Shown: positions 1 to 8,820 of the stretch, piece by piece | How positions within the stretch are numbered: the stretch's first letter is position 1 | How the letters are laid out: the number at the start of each line of letters is the position of its first letter | Source of the DNA: Sphingomonas sp. Leaf21 | GTDB taxonomy: Bacteria > Pseudomonadota > Alphaproteobacteria > Sphingomonadales > Sphingomonadaceae | Reading direction: 5' to 3' | Assembly: GCF_916858675.1 (NCBI RefSeq) | Contig: NZ_CAKASM010000003.1 | Span: 199,674-263,673, forward strand | DNA: 64,000 nucleotides | Notes under the pieces: generated by a model | Told to the model about the DNA's origin: nothing | The model's database searches: none | Seen by the model: the letters and a program-made list of their open reading frames with translations, nothing else | Made by a program: the position numbers and the translations under genes

Positions 1-60
1 CGGCGTGCCAACGCAGAGAGACCGTTTCGGGTCCGTGACTTAGGAAATGAGTTCCTGTCG

Positions 61-89
61 TTGACCGCATATAAAGATATCTTTATATC
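61..89 (+). promoter_or_regulatory. Promoter with 20-bp palindromic operator upstream of the ArsR-metF-metH operon
   Basis: A TTGACC -35 hexamer (61-66) lies 17 bp upstream of a TATATC -10 hexamer (84-89). Between them, overlapping the -10, is a perfect 20-bp palindrome, atataaagatatctttatat (69-88). This AT-rich block stands out in GC-rich DNA. Its position is typical of a repressor operator, and the next gene encodes an ArsR-type repressor. With this -10, transcription would start at about 95-97, at the ATG itself (97). That predicts a leaderless mRNA and fits the lack of a Shine-Dalgarno sequence. Confidence 0.7.
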
Positions 90-96
90 GTGATCC

Positions 97-1059
97 ATGG
101 CCAACGCGCTCGAAATCTTTCGCGCCCTCAGCGATCCGACGCGACTGCGCATCCTCGCCTTGCTGCGTTCGATGGAGCTGTCTGTGGGGGAGCTGGCGCA
201 GGTGCTGGGACAGAGCCAGCCACGGGTCAGCCGTCATGTGAAGATCCTGGTCGATGCCGAACTGGCCGAACGGCGCAAGGAGGGAAGCTGGGTCTTCGTC
301 GCGCTTGGCGACCGCGAGGCGGTGGATCCGATGATGGCGGCGCTGGATCGCTGGACGGCGGACTCTCCCGACCCCTGGATGGTCGCGGATGTCGCGCGGC
401 TGGCGGCGGTGCGCGCCGACCGCGCCGCGAGCGCGGCCGCCTGGTTCGAGGATCACGCGGGCGAGTGGGATGCGATCCGCTCGCTCCACGTCGCCGACAG
501 CGAGATCGAGGAGGCGATGGCGGGCCTGATCGGCGAGGGCGACCTCGGCACGCTGATCGATATCGGCACCGGCACCGGGCGGATGCTCGAGCTGTTCGGC
601 AATCGTGCCGACGCCGCCCTGGGGATCGACCGGTCGTCGGAGATGCTGCGGCTTGCCCGCGCGAAGCTGTATGGCCGGGCCAATACCGAATTGCGTCAGG
701 CCGATCTCTACGCGCTGCCGATGAGCGATGGCGCGGCGGATATCGCGATCCTCCACCACGTCCTCCACTTCGCGCAACAGCCCGGCGCGGCGATCGCCGA
801 GGCGGCGCGGGTGTTGAATGCGGGCGGACGGCTGCTGATCGCCGACTTCGCTCCGCATGATCGCGAGGAATTGCGGCAGCGCGCGGCGCATAGCCGTCTG
901 GGCTTTGCCGACGAACAGATTGCGGGCTGGTTCGGCCCCGCCGGGCTGACGCTGGCGCAGACCGAGACGCTGGAAGGTGGCGAACTGACCGTCAAACTCT
1001 GGCTGGGTGTGAAAAAGGGGCTTCGGCCCGTCGAGACGAATAGGGTGAAGGCGGCATGA
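97..1059 (+). CDS. ArsR-family transcriptional regulator fused to a SAM-dependent methyltransferase domain
   Basis: The 320-residue protein has an N-terminal ArsR winged-helix DNA-binding domain (about residues 1-75; LSDPTRLRILALL near residue 11, recognition-helix region QSQPRVSRHVKIL near 40-52). A Rossmann-fold methyltransferase domain follows (about 130-260), with the SAM-binding glycine motif LIDIGTGTGRMLELFG at 153-168. The gene overlaps metF by 4 nt (ATGA), so it is co-transcribed and probably translationally coupled with methionine synthesis genes. ArsR-type regulators of the methionine and S-adenosylhomocysteine cycle (SahR group) are known in Proteobacteria. Sensing SAM or SAH through the methyltransferase domain is an inference. 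The ATG at 97 has no Shine-Dalgarno sequence because the promoter ends directly in front of it. It probably autoregulates through the 69-88 palindrome. Confidence 0.88.
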   Translation: MANALEIFRALSDPTRLRILALLRSMELSVGELAQVLGQSQPRVSRHVKILVDAELAERRKEGSWVFVALGDREAVDPMMAALDRWTADSPDPWMVADVARLAAVRADRAASAAAWFEDHAGEWDAIRSLHVADSEIEEAMAGLIGEGDLGTLIDIGTGTGRMLELFGNRADAALGIDRSSEMLRLARAKLYGRANTELRQADLYALPMSDGAADIAILHHVLHFAQQPGAAIAEAARVLNAGGRLLIADFAPHDREELRQRAAHSRLGFADEQIAGWFGPAGLTLAQTETLEGGELTVKLWLGVKKGLRPVETNRVKAA

Positions 1060-1997
1060 CGAACACGATCCTGACGCGAGCAGAGGCCGCGCTGGCGCAT
1101 GAGGAACCGCTGTTCGCCGATGTCGGCGGCGATATCGCGGTCAGCTTCGAATTCTTCCCGCCCAAGACGGAGAAGATGGACGCGCAGCTCTGGGATGCGA
1201 TCCGCACGCTGGAGCCGCTCGATCCGCGCTTCGTCTCGGTGACCTATGGCGCTGGCGGCTCGACCCGCGAGCGGACCCATGCGACCGTCGCGCGCATCCA
1301 GCGCGAGACGACGATGGACGCCGCCGCGCACCTCACCTGCGTCGAGGCGACCCGCGAGGAGATCGACCAGGTCGCGCACGAATATTGGGCGGCGGGCGTG
1401 CGGCACATCGTCGCGCTGCGCGGCGATCCCCCCGCCGAGGGTGCGCGCTTCGTCAGCCATCCGGGCGGTTACGAGAATGCCGCCGATCTGGTCGCGGGCC
1501 TCAAGAAGTTGCACCCGTTCGAGATTTCGGTGGCGGCCTATCCCGAATGCCACCCGGACTCGGTCGACCAGGCGGCGGACATCGACAATCTGAAGCGCAA
1601 GATCGACGCGGGCGCGACCCGGGCGATCACGCAATTCTTCTTCTCGCCCGAGGCCTATTTCCGTTTCCGGGACGCGGCGGCGGCGGCGGGGATCACGGCG
1701 GAGATCGTGCCGGGCATCCTGCCGGTGTCGAACGTGGCGCAGACACGCAAGTTCGCCGCGATGTGCGGCGCGCGCATCCCCGACTGGATGGACCGGCTGT
1801 TCGAGGGGCTGGACGACCATCCCGGCGCGCGCCAGTTGGTCGCCGCGACGATTGCGGCCGAGATGTGTCGTCGGTTGTATGCGGGCGGAGTGAAGGGGTT
1901 TCACTTCTACACGCTCAACCGCGCCGAACTGGCCTACGCGATCAGCCATTTGCTGGGCGTGCGGGGGAAGACGGCGGAGGCGGTCGCGGCGGCGTGA
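1056..1997 (+). CDS. metF: Methylenetetrahydrofolate reductase
   Basis: MetF reduces 5,10-methylenetetrahydrofolate to 5-methyltetrahydrofolate with an FAD cofactor and supplies the methyl donor for methionine synthase in the cytoplasm. The 313-residue protein is the usual length for bacterial MetF. It shows the family hallmarks VSFEFFPPKTEKM near the N-terminus, SVTYGAGGSTRERT, HIVALRGDPP and ITQFFFSPEAYFRF, then a C-terminal KGFHFYTLNRAEL. The ATG overlaps the stop of the upstream regulator by 4 nt. The stop is followed by a palindromic repeat and then metH, so the genes form one functional unit. Confidence 0.97.
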   Translation: MTNTILTRAEAALAHEEPLFADVGGDIAVSFEFFPPKTEKMDAQLWDAIRTLEPLDPRFVSVTYGAGGSTRERTHATVARIQRETTMDAAAHLTCVEATREEIDQVAHEYWAAGVRHIVALRGDPPAEGARFVSHPGGYENAADLVAGLKKLHPFEISVAAYPECHPDSVDQAADIDNLKRKIDAGATRAITQFFFSPEAYFRFRDAAAAAGITAEIVPGILPVSNVAQTRKFAAMCGARIPDWMDRLFEGLDDHPGARQLVAATIAAEMCRRLYAGGVKGFHFYTLNRAELAYAISHLLGVRGKTAEAVAAA

Positions 1998-2050
1998 TGG
2001 TAATGCTTCGGGGGTAGGGGCGATAAGACATAGGGTTTCGCTTGCGGCTT

Positions 2051-2155
2051 GCCCTCCCCCGACCCCTCCCGCCTGCGGGAGGGGAGAAGAGAATTGAGGG
2101 TCGACCGTCGACCTGGGCACGCCCCTCCCGCAAGCGGGAGGGGATGGGGGAGGGC
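2051..2155. repeat. Inverted pair of palindromic repeats between metF and metH
   Basis: Two 34-bp arms (2051-2084 and 2122-2155) each carry a small hairpin of the form ccctcccgcNNgcgggaggg. The arms are near-perfect reverse complements of each other, so the whole block can fold into one large cruciform. The same module recurs in the arrays near 18.4 kb and 38.1 kb. It lies in the metF-metH spacer and does not enter either gene. Confidence 0.85.
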
Positions 2156-2228
2156 AGGGCCGCAGGCAAATCGTCTGAGGCTCTCCACCCCGAAAAGAAC
2201 AACCGCTCGCCAGAGCAGGAGCAAGACG

Positions 2229-3275
2229 ATGACGACCCGCGACACCTTCCTGGCCGAAGCCGCCAAGCGCATCCTGATCACCGACGGCGCGTTCGGCACC
2301 GAGATCCAGAACTGGAAGCTGGACGAGGCGGCCTATGCGGGAACGCTGGGCCTGACCCATGACCAGAAGGGCAATAACGACATACTGGCGCTGACCAAGC
2401 CGGAGGTGCCCGAATCCATCCACCGCGCCTATTTCGAGGCCGGGGCGGACATTGCCGAGACCAACACCTTCTCCGCCAACCGGATCAGCCAGGCCGATTA
2501 CGGCGCCGAGCATCTGGTGCGCGAGATCAATGTCGAGAGCGCCAGGCTCGCCCGTCGCCTCGCCGACGAATATCAGGCGAAGGATGGGCGCCCCCGCTTC
2601 GTCGCGGGCGCGATCGGGCCGACCAACAAGACGCTGTCGCTCAGCCCGGACGTCAACGATCCGGGTTACCGCGAAATCGACTTCGATTTCCTCAAGGACG
2701 TGTACCGCGAACAGATCGACGCGCTGGTCGAGGGCGGCGCGGACTTCATCCTGATCGAGACGGTGTTCGATACGCTCAACGCCAAGGCGGGGATCATGGC
2801 AACGATCGAGGCGGGCGAGGCGCTGGGCCGCGAAATCCCGATCATGCTGTCGATGACGCTGACCGACCTGTCGGGGCGCAACCTGTCGGGCCATACGGTC
2901 GAGGCCTTCTGGCACGCGGTTCGCCATGCCAGGCCGCTGACCATCGGGCTGAACTGCTCGTTCGGGGCGGAGCAGCTGCGTCCGCATGTGAAGACGCTCT
3001 CCGAAATCTGCGACACGCTCATCATGATCTATCCCAATGCCGGGCTGCCCAACGAGCTGGGGGCCTATGACGAGGCGCCCGTCACCACCGCCGGTCTGGT
3101 CGGTGAATGGGCGGTCGAGGGGCAGGTCAATGTGCTGGGCGGCTGCTGCGGCTCGACCCCGGCACATATCAAGGCGATCGCGGACAAGGTGCGCGGCATG
3201 AGCCCTCGCGCGATCCCGACCCCGCCGGTCGTCACCCGCCTCGCCGGGCTGGAGCCGTTCACCATGGCGGCCTGA
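2229..3275 (+). CDS. metH: Homocysteine S-methyltransferase subunit of split methionine synthase (MetH N-terminal module)
   Basis: The protein corresponds to the homocysteine-binding, zinc-dependent barrel of cobalamin-dependent methionine synthase. The three zinc-ligand cysteines are present: C243 in GLNCSFGA and C306/C307 in GGCCGSTPAHI. At 348 residues it covers only the first module of MetH. The folate, cobalamin and activation modules are in the next gene. I chose the ATG at 2229 because an AGGAG sits at 2217-2221, seven bases upstream. The frame is open upstream to 2049, but only through repeat DNA. Split metH genes occur in other alphaproteobacteria, so this is probably the normal arrangement here and not a recent break. 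Confidence 0.93.
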   Translation: MTTRDTFLAEAAKRILITDGAFGTEIQNWKLDEAAYAGTLGLTHDQKGNNDILALTKPEVPESIHRAYFEAGADIAETNTFSANRISQADYGAEHLVREINVESARLARRLADEYQAKDGRPRFVAGAIGPTNKTLSLSPDVNDPGYREIDFDFLKDVYREQIDALVEGGADFILIETVFDTLNAKAGIMATIEAGEALGREIPIMLSMTLTDLSGRNLSGHTVEAFWHAVRHARPLTIGLNCSFGAEQLRPHVKTLSEICDTLIMIYPNAGLPNELGAYDEAPVTTAGLVGEWAVEGQVNVLGGCCGSTPAHIKAIADKVRGMSPRAIPTPPVVTRLAGLEPFTMAA

Positions 3276-3278
3276 ACA

Positions 3279-3405
3279 CTCCTCCCCGGAACGGGGAGGG
3301 GGACCAGCCGGAGGCCGGTGGAGGGGGGTATCCACCAGCGACATGATTTGCGGAGACCCCCCTCCACCAGCTTCGCTGGTCCCCCTCCCCGCGAGCGGGG
3401 AGGAT
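3279..3405. repeat. Type-A palindromic element between the two metH genes
   Basis: The element begins and ends with cctcccc/ggggagga hairpins. Each inner half carries a gggggaccagc...gctggtggaggg-type arm, so the two halves are inverted copies. The same architecture occurs inside murD (51418-51549) and between murB and ddl (57367-57487). It fills almost the whole 144-bp gap between the metH genes. Its rightmost GGAGG (3399-3403) is too far from the next ATG to be an ideal ribosome-binding site. Confidence 0.85.
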
Positions 3406-3419
3406 TTGAAGAAGAACCC

Positions 3420-6020
3420 ATGACCCAGACCGCATCCTCCACCAATTTCGTCAATGTCGGCGAGCGGACCAACGTCACCGGCTCGGCGGCGTTCAAGAAG
3501 ATGATCCTGGCGGGCGATTACACCCGCGCGGTGGAGGTGGCGCGCAGCCAGGTCGAGAATGGCGCGCAGGTGGTCGACGTCAACATGGACGAAGGGCTGC
3601 TCGACGCCGAATACGCCATGACCACCTTCCTCAAGCTGATCGCCGCCGAGCCCGATATCGCGCGCGTGCCGATCATGATCGACAGCTCGAAGTGGAGCGT
3701 GATCGAGGCGGGGCTGAAGTGCGTCAGCGGCAAGCCGATCGTCAATTCGATCAGCATGAAGGAAGGCGAGGAGTCGTTCCTGTACTATGCCCGCCGCTGC
3801 ATGGCGTATGGCGCGGCGGTGGTGGTCATGGCCTTCGACGAGGTCGGGCAGGCCGACACCAAGGAGCGCAAGGTCGAGATTTGCGCGCGCGCCTACGACC
3901 TGCTGATGGGGATCGGCTTCCCGCCCGAGGATATCATCTTCGACCCCAATGTCTTCGCGGTCGCGACCGGTATCGAAGAGCATAACAATTACGGCGTCGA
4001 CTTCATCGAGGCGTGCCGCGCAATCAAGGCGCGCTGCCCGCACGTCCATATCTCGGGCGGCCTGTCGAACCTGTCGTTCAGCTTCCGTGGCAACGAGCCG
4101 GTGCGCCGCGCGATGCACTCGGTGTTCCTGTACCACGCCATCCCGGCTGGCATGGACATGGCGATCGTCAATGCGGGGCAGCTCGACGTGTACGACACGA
4201 TCGACCCCGAACTGCGCCAGGCGTGCGAGGATGTCGTCCTCAACCGTGACCCCGAGGCTGGCGAGCGGCTGGTCGCGCTCGCCGAGCGCTATCGCGGCAC
4301 CGATGCGGTCGCCGAGAAGCAGGCCGCCGAGTGGCGCAGCCTGCCCGTCACCAAGCGGCTGGAATATGCGCTGGTCAAGGGCATCGACGCGCATGTCGTC
4401 GACGATACCGAGGAATGCCGCCAGCAGTTCGCCCGGCCGATCGAAGTGATCGAAGGCCCGCTGATGGACGGGATGAACGTCGTCGGCGACCTGTTCGGTT
4501 CGGGCAAGATGTTCCTGCCGCAGGTGGTGAAATCCGCCCGCGTCATGAAGAAGGCGGTCGCGCACCTGCTGCCCTTCATCGAGGCGGCCAAGGAACCGGG
4601 CGCCAAGGGCAAGGGCAGGATCGTGCTCGCGACCGTGAAGGGCGACGTGCACGATATCGGCAAGAACATCGTCGGCGTCGTGCTTCAGTGCAACGGCTTC
4701 GAGGTGGTCGATCTGGGCGTCATGGTCCCCTGGTCGAAGATCATCGCGGCGGCGAACGAGAATGATGCCGACATGATCGGCCTGTCGGGCCTGATCACCC
4801 CGTCGCTGGACGAGATGGTGACGGTGGGCGAGGAGATGCAGCGGGCGGGCATGACCATGCCGCTGCTGATCGGTGGCGCCACCACGTCCAAGGTCCACAC
4901 CGCGCTGCGTATCGCGCCTGCCTATTCGGGCCCGGTGGTCCACGTCCTCGACGCCAGCCGTGCGGTCGGCGTGGCGACGACGCTCGTGTCCGACACCCAG
5001 CGCGACCCCTATGTGGCGCAGGTCGCCGCCGATTACGAAGCGGTCCGCAAGGCGCGCGAGGGGAAGGGCGCCAACGCACTCCTGCCGCTGGAGGAGGCGC
5101 GCGCGCGTGGCTTCGTGGCGGATATGGCGTTGAAGGCGAGTGAGCCGAAGCAGCCGGGCGTCCATGTCTATCAGGACTGGGACCTGTCCGACCTGCGCGA
5201 CTATATCGACTGGACGCCGTTCTTCCGCGCCTGGGAGTTGGCGGGCAATTTCCCGGCGATCCTGACCGACGAGGTCGTGGGCGAGAGCGCCAGCGGGCTG
5301 TACGCGGACGCGCAAGCCATGCTCGACACGATCGTCGCCGAGAAGTGGCTGACCGCGCGCGGTGTCGCCGCGCTCTGGCCGTGCCGCCGCGATGGCGACG
5401 ATGTGATCCTGACCGCCGAGGGCACGGAGACCCGCATTCCCTTCCTGCGCCAGCAGATCGCCAAGCGCGAAGGACGCGCCAATATGTGCCTGGCCGACTT
5501 CATCGACCCGGCGGGCGACTGGATCGGCGGCTTCGCGGTCGGCATCCATGGCATCGACGCGCATATCGATCGGTTCCGGGCAGGACATGACGATTATAAC
5601 GACATCCTGCTCAAGGCGCTGGCCGACCGCTTGGCCGAAGCCTTTGCGGAGCGCCTCCACGCGCATGTCCGCACCGACCTTTGGGGCTATGCGGCGGGCG
5701 AGCAACTGACCAACGAGGCGCTGATCCGCGAGCAGTATCGCGGCATCCGCCCCGCGCCGGGCTATCCCGCCTGCCCGGAACACAGCATCAAGCGCACGCT
5801 GTTCGATCTCTTGGGCGCCGAAGAGGCGGTCGGGCTGGAACTGACCGAAAGCTTTGCCATGCTTCCGACGGCGGCGGTCAGCGGCTTCTACTTCGGGCAC
5901 GCACAGGCCGAATATTTTGGCGTGGCGCGGATCGGCGAAGATCAGGTGGCCGACTATGCCGAGCGGCGCGGTGTCGACGTCCCCCAGGCAAGTCGTTGGC
6001 TTCGGCCCAATCTCGACTGA
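3420..6020 (+). CDS. metH: Methionine synthase, folate/cobalamin/activation modules (MetH C-terminal part)
   Basis: The 866-residue protein completes cobalamin-dependent methionine synthase, which transfers the methyl group of methyltetrahydrofolate to homocysteine through methylcobalamin. Order of domains: pterin-binding barrel ([18 protein letters not shown] near residue 10; [16 protein letters not shown]), cap helices, B12-binding Rossmann domain with DVHDIG (H411 is the expected lower cobalt ligand) and [10 protein letters not shown], and C-terminal SAM-binding activation domain with [13 protein letters not shown]. The start ATG at 3420 follows a weak GA-rich sequence (gaagaagaa). The frame is open further upstream only through the repeat. 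The homocysteine module is supplied by the preceding gene. Confidence 0.95.
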   Translation: MTQTASSTNFVNVGERTNVTGSAAFKKMILAGDYTRAVEVARSQVENGAQVVDVNMDEGLLDAEYAMTTFLKLIAAEPDIARVPIMIDSSKWSVIEAGLKCVSGKPIVNSISMKEGEESFLYYARRCMAYGAAVVVMAFDEVGQADTKERKVEICARAYDLLMGIGFPPEDIIFDPNVFAVATGIEEHNNYGVDFIEACRAIKARCPHVHISGGLSNLSFSFRGNEPVRRAMHSVFLYHAIPAGMDMAIVNAGQLDVYDTIDPELRQACEDVVLNRDPEAGERLVALAERYRGTDAVAEKQAAEWRSLPVTKRLEYALVKGIDAHVVDDTEECRQQFARPIEVIEGPLMDGMNVVGDLFGSGKMFLPQVVKSARVMKKAVAHLLPFIEAAKEPGAKGKGRIVLATVKGDVHDIGKNIVGVVLQCNGFEVVDLGVMVPWSKIIAAANENDADMIGLSGLITPSLDEMVTVGEEMQRAGMTMPLLIGGATTSKVHTALRIAPAYSGPVVHVLDASRAVGVATTLVSDTQRDPYVAQVAADYEAVRKAREGKGANALLPLEEARARGFVADMALKASEPKQPGVHVYQDWDLSDLRDYIDWTPFFRAWELAGNFPAILTDEVVGESASGLYADAQAMLDTIVAEKWLTARGVAALWPCRRDGDDVILTAEGTETRIPFLRQQIAKREGRANMCLADFIDPAGDWIGGFAVGIHGIDAHIDRFRAGHDDYNDILLKALADRLAEAFAERLHAHVRTDLWGYAAGEQLTNEALIREQYRGIRPAPGYPACPEHSIKRTLFDLLGAEEAVGLELTESFAMLPTAAVSGFYFGHAQAEYFGVARIGEDQVADYAERRGVDVPQASRWLRPNLD

Positions 6021-6195
6021 TCACAGCCTACTGTCGCAAATGACCGGATCGTCTCGGCCGCATCTTTCATGGTTAATGGCAAAGCTTTCATCTTTGCAGC
6101 GGGTTTGATTGACGATAGTCATCCTCATTAATGTTGGCGATGTTCCGGCGCATTTTGGCCGGGGAATATCGTCGGCTTGGGGGGGGTAGGGCACG

Positions 6196-7356
6196 GTGCC
6201 AGGCAGGCCGTTCGAAATCGAGATCAGCAACTTCGAGTTGATCGAGGCATGTTGGGGCAGTGTCGTGGCGGATCAGGTGGTCGGCCATATCCAGACGCGG
6301 TTGCGCCATATCGGGCTGGGTTATGAACAGCAGGGCGCGCGCCATCGGTTCCGGATCACCAGCGACATCCGGACCGGCGGCCCGGTCGAATGGGATCGAC
6401 TGGCGGACCTGTCCTATCGCCTGACGATCGAGCCGATCGCGATCGCGTCGACCACCGGCACTCCGGCGACCGCGCTTCATGCGGTGATGACCTGGTATCG
6501 CGACGATCCCCCACGCTATCGCGGCCCGCGCGATATCCAGCGCGATCATGGCGAGCGCTGGTTCGCCATATACAAGAGCGACATGCAGATCGTCGCCCAT
6601 GCCTTTCGCTGTGCGGCCGACGGGCGGATGATCCCGCACTGGCAACCCGTCTGCGATTTCCGCGATCCGTCCCGCGTGCTGTATCACGAAGGCCTGGTCC
6701 GCTTCGGCCAGGACGGCGAGGCGTTGACGCCCGCGATAATCTTCCCCGCGCTGGAGCGGACGGGGATGGCGACCACCTTCGACTGGCTGATGGTTCGCCG
6801 CGTCCTGGAGGAATTGCGTGCCGATCCGGCCGCCACGCTGGGGGTCAATATCTCGGCCAGTTCGGCGCATCTGAACGGCTGGTGGCGGGGGATCCTCGCC
6901 GAACTCGCCATCCGCCCCGATATCGCGTCGCGGCTGGTGGTGGAGATCACCGAGACCGAGCCGATCGTCCATATCCGCGAGACGATCGCGTTCGCGCAGC
7001 AGGTGCGCGCCATCGGCGCGACCGTCGCACTGGACGATTTCGGCGCGGGCTATACGTCGATCCGCCAGCTCATGGATCTCGTCCCCGCACTGGTGAAGAT
7101 CGACGGGCTGTTCCTGCAGCGCGCGGTCCGGGCGATCCAGCCCTGTCACAGCCTGCCGCACCTGATCGGGCTGATCCGCGAACTGGGCGGCACGGTCATT
7201 ATCGAAGGTGTCGAGACGCCGGAGATGGCGGACCTGGCCTTCGTCAGCGGCGCCTTATGGCAGCAGGGCTATCATTACGGTAGTCCCGGACCGGTCCGCA
7301 CCGGTCGTAGCGGGGGGCAGGAATTGTCGCATGTCGCGATGCGGGCGGCCGGCTGA
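6196..7356 (+). CDS. Degenerate GGDEF-EAL protein, probable cyclic-di-GMP phosphodiesterase
   Basis: The C-terminal half (about residues 140-375 of 386) is an EAL domain, which hydrolyses cyclic di-GMP. The metal and catalytic residues appear intact: E165 in an EGL variant of EAL, N218 in VNIS, E250/E253 in VEITETE, D280/D281 in LDDFGAGYTS, K301 in KIDGLF, E337 in IIEGVET and Q357 in QQGYHY. Residues about 10-110 resemble an eroded GGDEF domain that has lost the GGDEF signature; this is an inference from pattern only. No membrane segment or signal peptide is seen, so it is probably cytosolic. The start is GTG behind a G-rich stretch. It stands alone on its strand between metH and the next unit. 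Confidence 0.82.
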   Translation: MPGRPFEIEISNFELIEACWGSVVADQVVGHIQTRLRHIGLGYEQQGARHRFRITSDIRTGGPVEWDRLADLSYRLTIEPIAIASTTGTPATALHAVMTWYRDDPPRYRGPRDIQRDHGERWFAIYKSDMQIVAHAFRCAADGRMIPHWQPVCDFRDPSRVLYHEGLVRFGQDGEALTPAIIFPALERTGMATTFDWLMVRRVLEELRADPAATLGVNISASSAHLNGWWRGILAELAIRPDIASRLVVEITETEPIVHIRETIAFAQQVRAIGATVALDDFGAGYTSIRQLMDLVPALVKIDGLFLQRAVRAIQPCHSLPHLIGLIRELGGTVIIEGVETPEMADLAFVSGALWQQGYHYGSPGPVRTGRSGGQELSHVAMRAAG

Positions 7357-7451
7357 CCAACCAATCGCAGTCGCGATCTTGATCCTTATCAATCCCGATA
7401 ACAACGTTTGCCAATTCATTGGGAATACGGAATCTTTTCCCTGGAACGTCC

Positions 7452-8198
7452 ATGGGTGACCCAACGTTTGTGGCATCCATGTTAGAAACGGTAAGCAGTC
7501 TTTTCCCCGCCAGCGACCCCAGCGAGCCTGAATCGGCCGCGTTGCTGCGTGCCCATATCGCGGCGGCGGATTTTCCGTGTGTCGGCGCCAAAGCCGCGAT
7601 GGCGCGGGGGACGCTCGAAATCCTCGGGGCCCGCGATATCGCCAGCGCCTGGGACGATCTGCGCATCCATGACAGTCTTCGCCGCTTCGCCGAACGCTAT
7701 CGCGCCGAACCGCAACTCTTCCGCAGCCTGGCGGTGGTGTTCGCCGGACCCGACCGGCTCGACGAATCGGCGTTCGAACGCGCGGTCTGGGCACGCATCC
7801 AGTCGCTCTCGGACAAGGATGTCTGGCTGGGGCAGGAATGGGACCACAGGGTCAGCGCCAATCCCGACGACCCGCATTTCTCGCTATCCTTCGGTGGCGA
7901 GGCGTTTTTCGTGGTCGGTCTTCATCCGGGCGCGAGTCGACCGGCGCGGCGTTTCCCGCGTCCGGCGATGATCTTCAACCTGCACGACCAGTTCGAAATG
8001 CTGCGCGCACAAGGGAAGTACGAAACGATGCGCGAGAAGATCATGGTACGCGACGAGGCGCTGGCCGGATCGCGCAACCCGATGCTCGCGCGGCATGGCG
8101 AGGTCAGCGAGGCGCGACAATATAGCGGTCGCATCGTCGAGGAGGGCTGGCGCTGCCCCTTCCACTATACCGGCGCGCCGGGCGAGGCCGAGCGATGA
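7452..8198 (+). CDS. YqcI/YcgG family protein
   Basis: This 248-residue protein matches the YqcI/YcgG family by its N-terminal FPCVGAK (C43), central SLSFGGEAFFVVGLHPGASR and FPRPAMIFN, and C-terminal WRCPFHY (C235). The family includes GntA, a heme-dependent enzyme that N-hydroxylates a guanidine intermediate in guanitoxin biosynthesis; most members are uncharacterised. The stop overlaps the start of the DUF1989 gene by 4 nt, so the two are almost certainly co-expressed. I chose the ATG at 7452; TTG at 7419 and ATG at 7479 are alternatives, and none has a strong ribosome-binding site. The substrate is unknown. Confidence 0.85.
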   Translation: MGDPTFVASMLETVSSLFPASDPSEPESAALLRAHIAAADFPCVGAKAAMARGTLEILGARDIASAWDDLRIHDSLRRFAERYRAEPQLFRSLAVVFAGPDRLDESAFERAVWARIQSLSDKDVWLGQEWDHRVSANPDDPHFSLSFGGEAFFVVGLHPGASRPARRFPRPAMIFNLHDQFEMLRAQGKYETMREKIMVRDEALAGSRNPMLARHGEVSEARQYSGRIVEEGWRCPFHYTGAPGEAER

Positions 8199-8791
8199 GC
8201 GCCGAGACCGTCGAAATTCCGCCGCGCAGCGGGGACGCCTTTCGCATGGCGAAGGGCGACAGCCTGACCGTGATCGATCCGCGCGGGCGGCAGGTCGCGG
8301 ATCTGCTCGCATTCAACGCGGACGATCTGGACGAGGTGATATCCTCGGGCCGGACGCTGGATTATGCCGAGACGATCCGGCTGACGACGGGGCATCGCCT
8401 CTATTCCAACCGGTCGCGGGTGATGCTGGAGATCGTCGCGGACAGGGTCGGGATGCACGACTTTCTGCTGACGCCGTGTTCGGTCGATACGTTCGACCAT
8501 TTCTACCCCGACCTGCCGCGTCACCGGGGATGCTTCGGCAATCTGGCGGCGGCGCTCGAACCCTTCGGCATCGTGCCAGACCGGATACCGGTGGCGTTCA
8601 ACTGCTTCATGAACGTGCCCGTCGACGGCGCGACGGGCAGGCTCGAGGTGCTGCCGCCGCTCAGCGGGCCGGGCGACCATATCCGCTTCGTGGCGCATAT
8701 GGACCTGGTGATCGGCCTGACCGCCTGTTCCGCACCTGCGTCCAATGGCGGGTCCTTCAAGCCGATCCAGTACCGGGTAGATCGCCCCTAG
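8195..8791 (+). CDS. DUF1989 (urea carboxylase-associated family) protein
   Basis: The 198-residue protein shows the DUF1989 pattern: IDPRGRQVADLLAFN near residue 27, GMHDFLLTPCS near 86-96, PVAFNCFMNVPV near 132, and a C-terminal LTACSAPASNGG. Cysteines 95, 113, 137 and 178 fall in these blocks; the family is thought to bind metal through such residues. DUF1989 proteins include the subunits of carboxyguanidine deiminase (CgdAB), found beside guanidine carboxylase. Neither that carboxylase nor an allophanate hydrolase is in this window, so this copy may act on another product. It is coupled to the YcgG gene by ATGA. Confidence 0.87.
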   Translation: MSAETVEIPPRSGDAFRMAKGDSLTVIDPRGRQVADLLAFNADDLDEVISSGRTLDYAETIRLTTGHRLYSNRSRVMLEIVADRVGMHDFLLTPCSVDTFDHFYPDLPRHRGCFGNLAAALEPFGIVPDRIPVAFNCFMNVPVDGATGRLEVLPPLSGPGDHIRFVAHMDLVIGLTACSAPASNGGSFKPIQYRVDRP

Positions 8792-8795
8792 CTAC

Positions 8796-8809
8796 GCCCC
8801 GTGCCGGGG
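8796..8809. terminator. Short GC hairpin between convergent genes
   Basis: The sequence ccccg-tgc-cgggg forms a 5-bp stem in the 29-bp gap between the DUF1989 stop and the phosphatase stop. It lacks a T-run. It matches the core of the hairpin at the right end of the type-A repeat and of the trxB downstream hairpin, so it may be a remnant of that family used as a weak bidirectional terminator. Confidence 0.35.
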
Positions 8810-8820
8810 AGCAACGACCG

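Noticed and set aside
2049..2228. N-terminal extension of the homocysteine methyltransferase
   Set aside because: The extension is repeat DNA, and the ATG at 2229 has a good AGGAG and begins the conserved domain.
708..5900. Very long open frame on the minus strand (about 1,730 codons)
   Set aside because: It lies opposite metF and metH, is rich in Arg, His, Asp and Gln with no domain, and is the usual GC-driven antisense shadow of well-supported genes.
2229..6020. metH broken by a frameshift or insertion (pseudogene)
   Set aside because: Both parts are full modules with their own starts and all key residues, and split metH is known in related bacteria.
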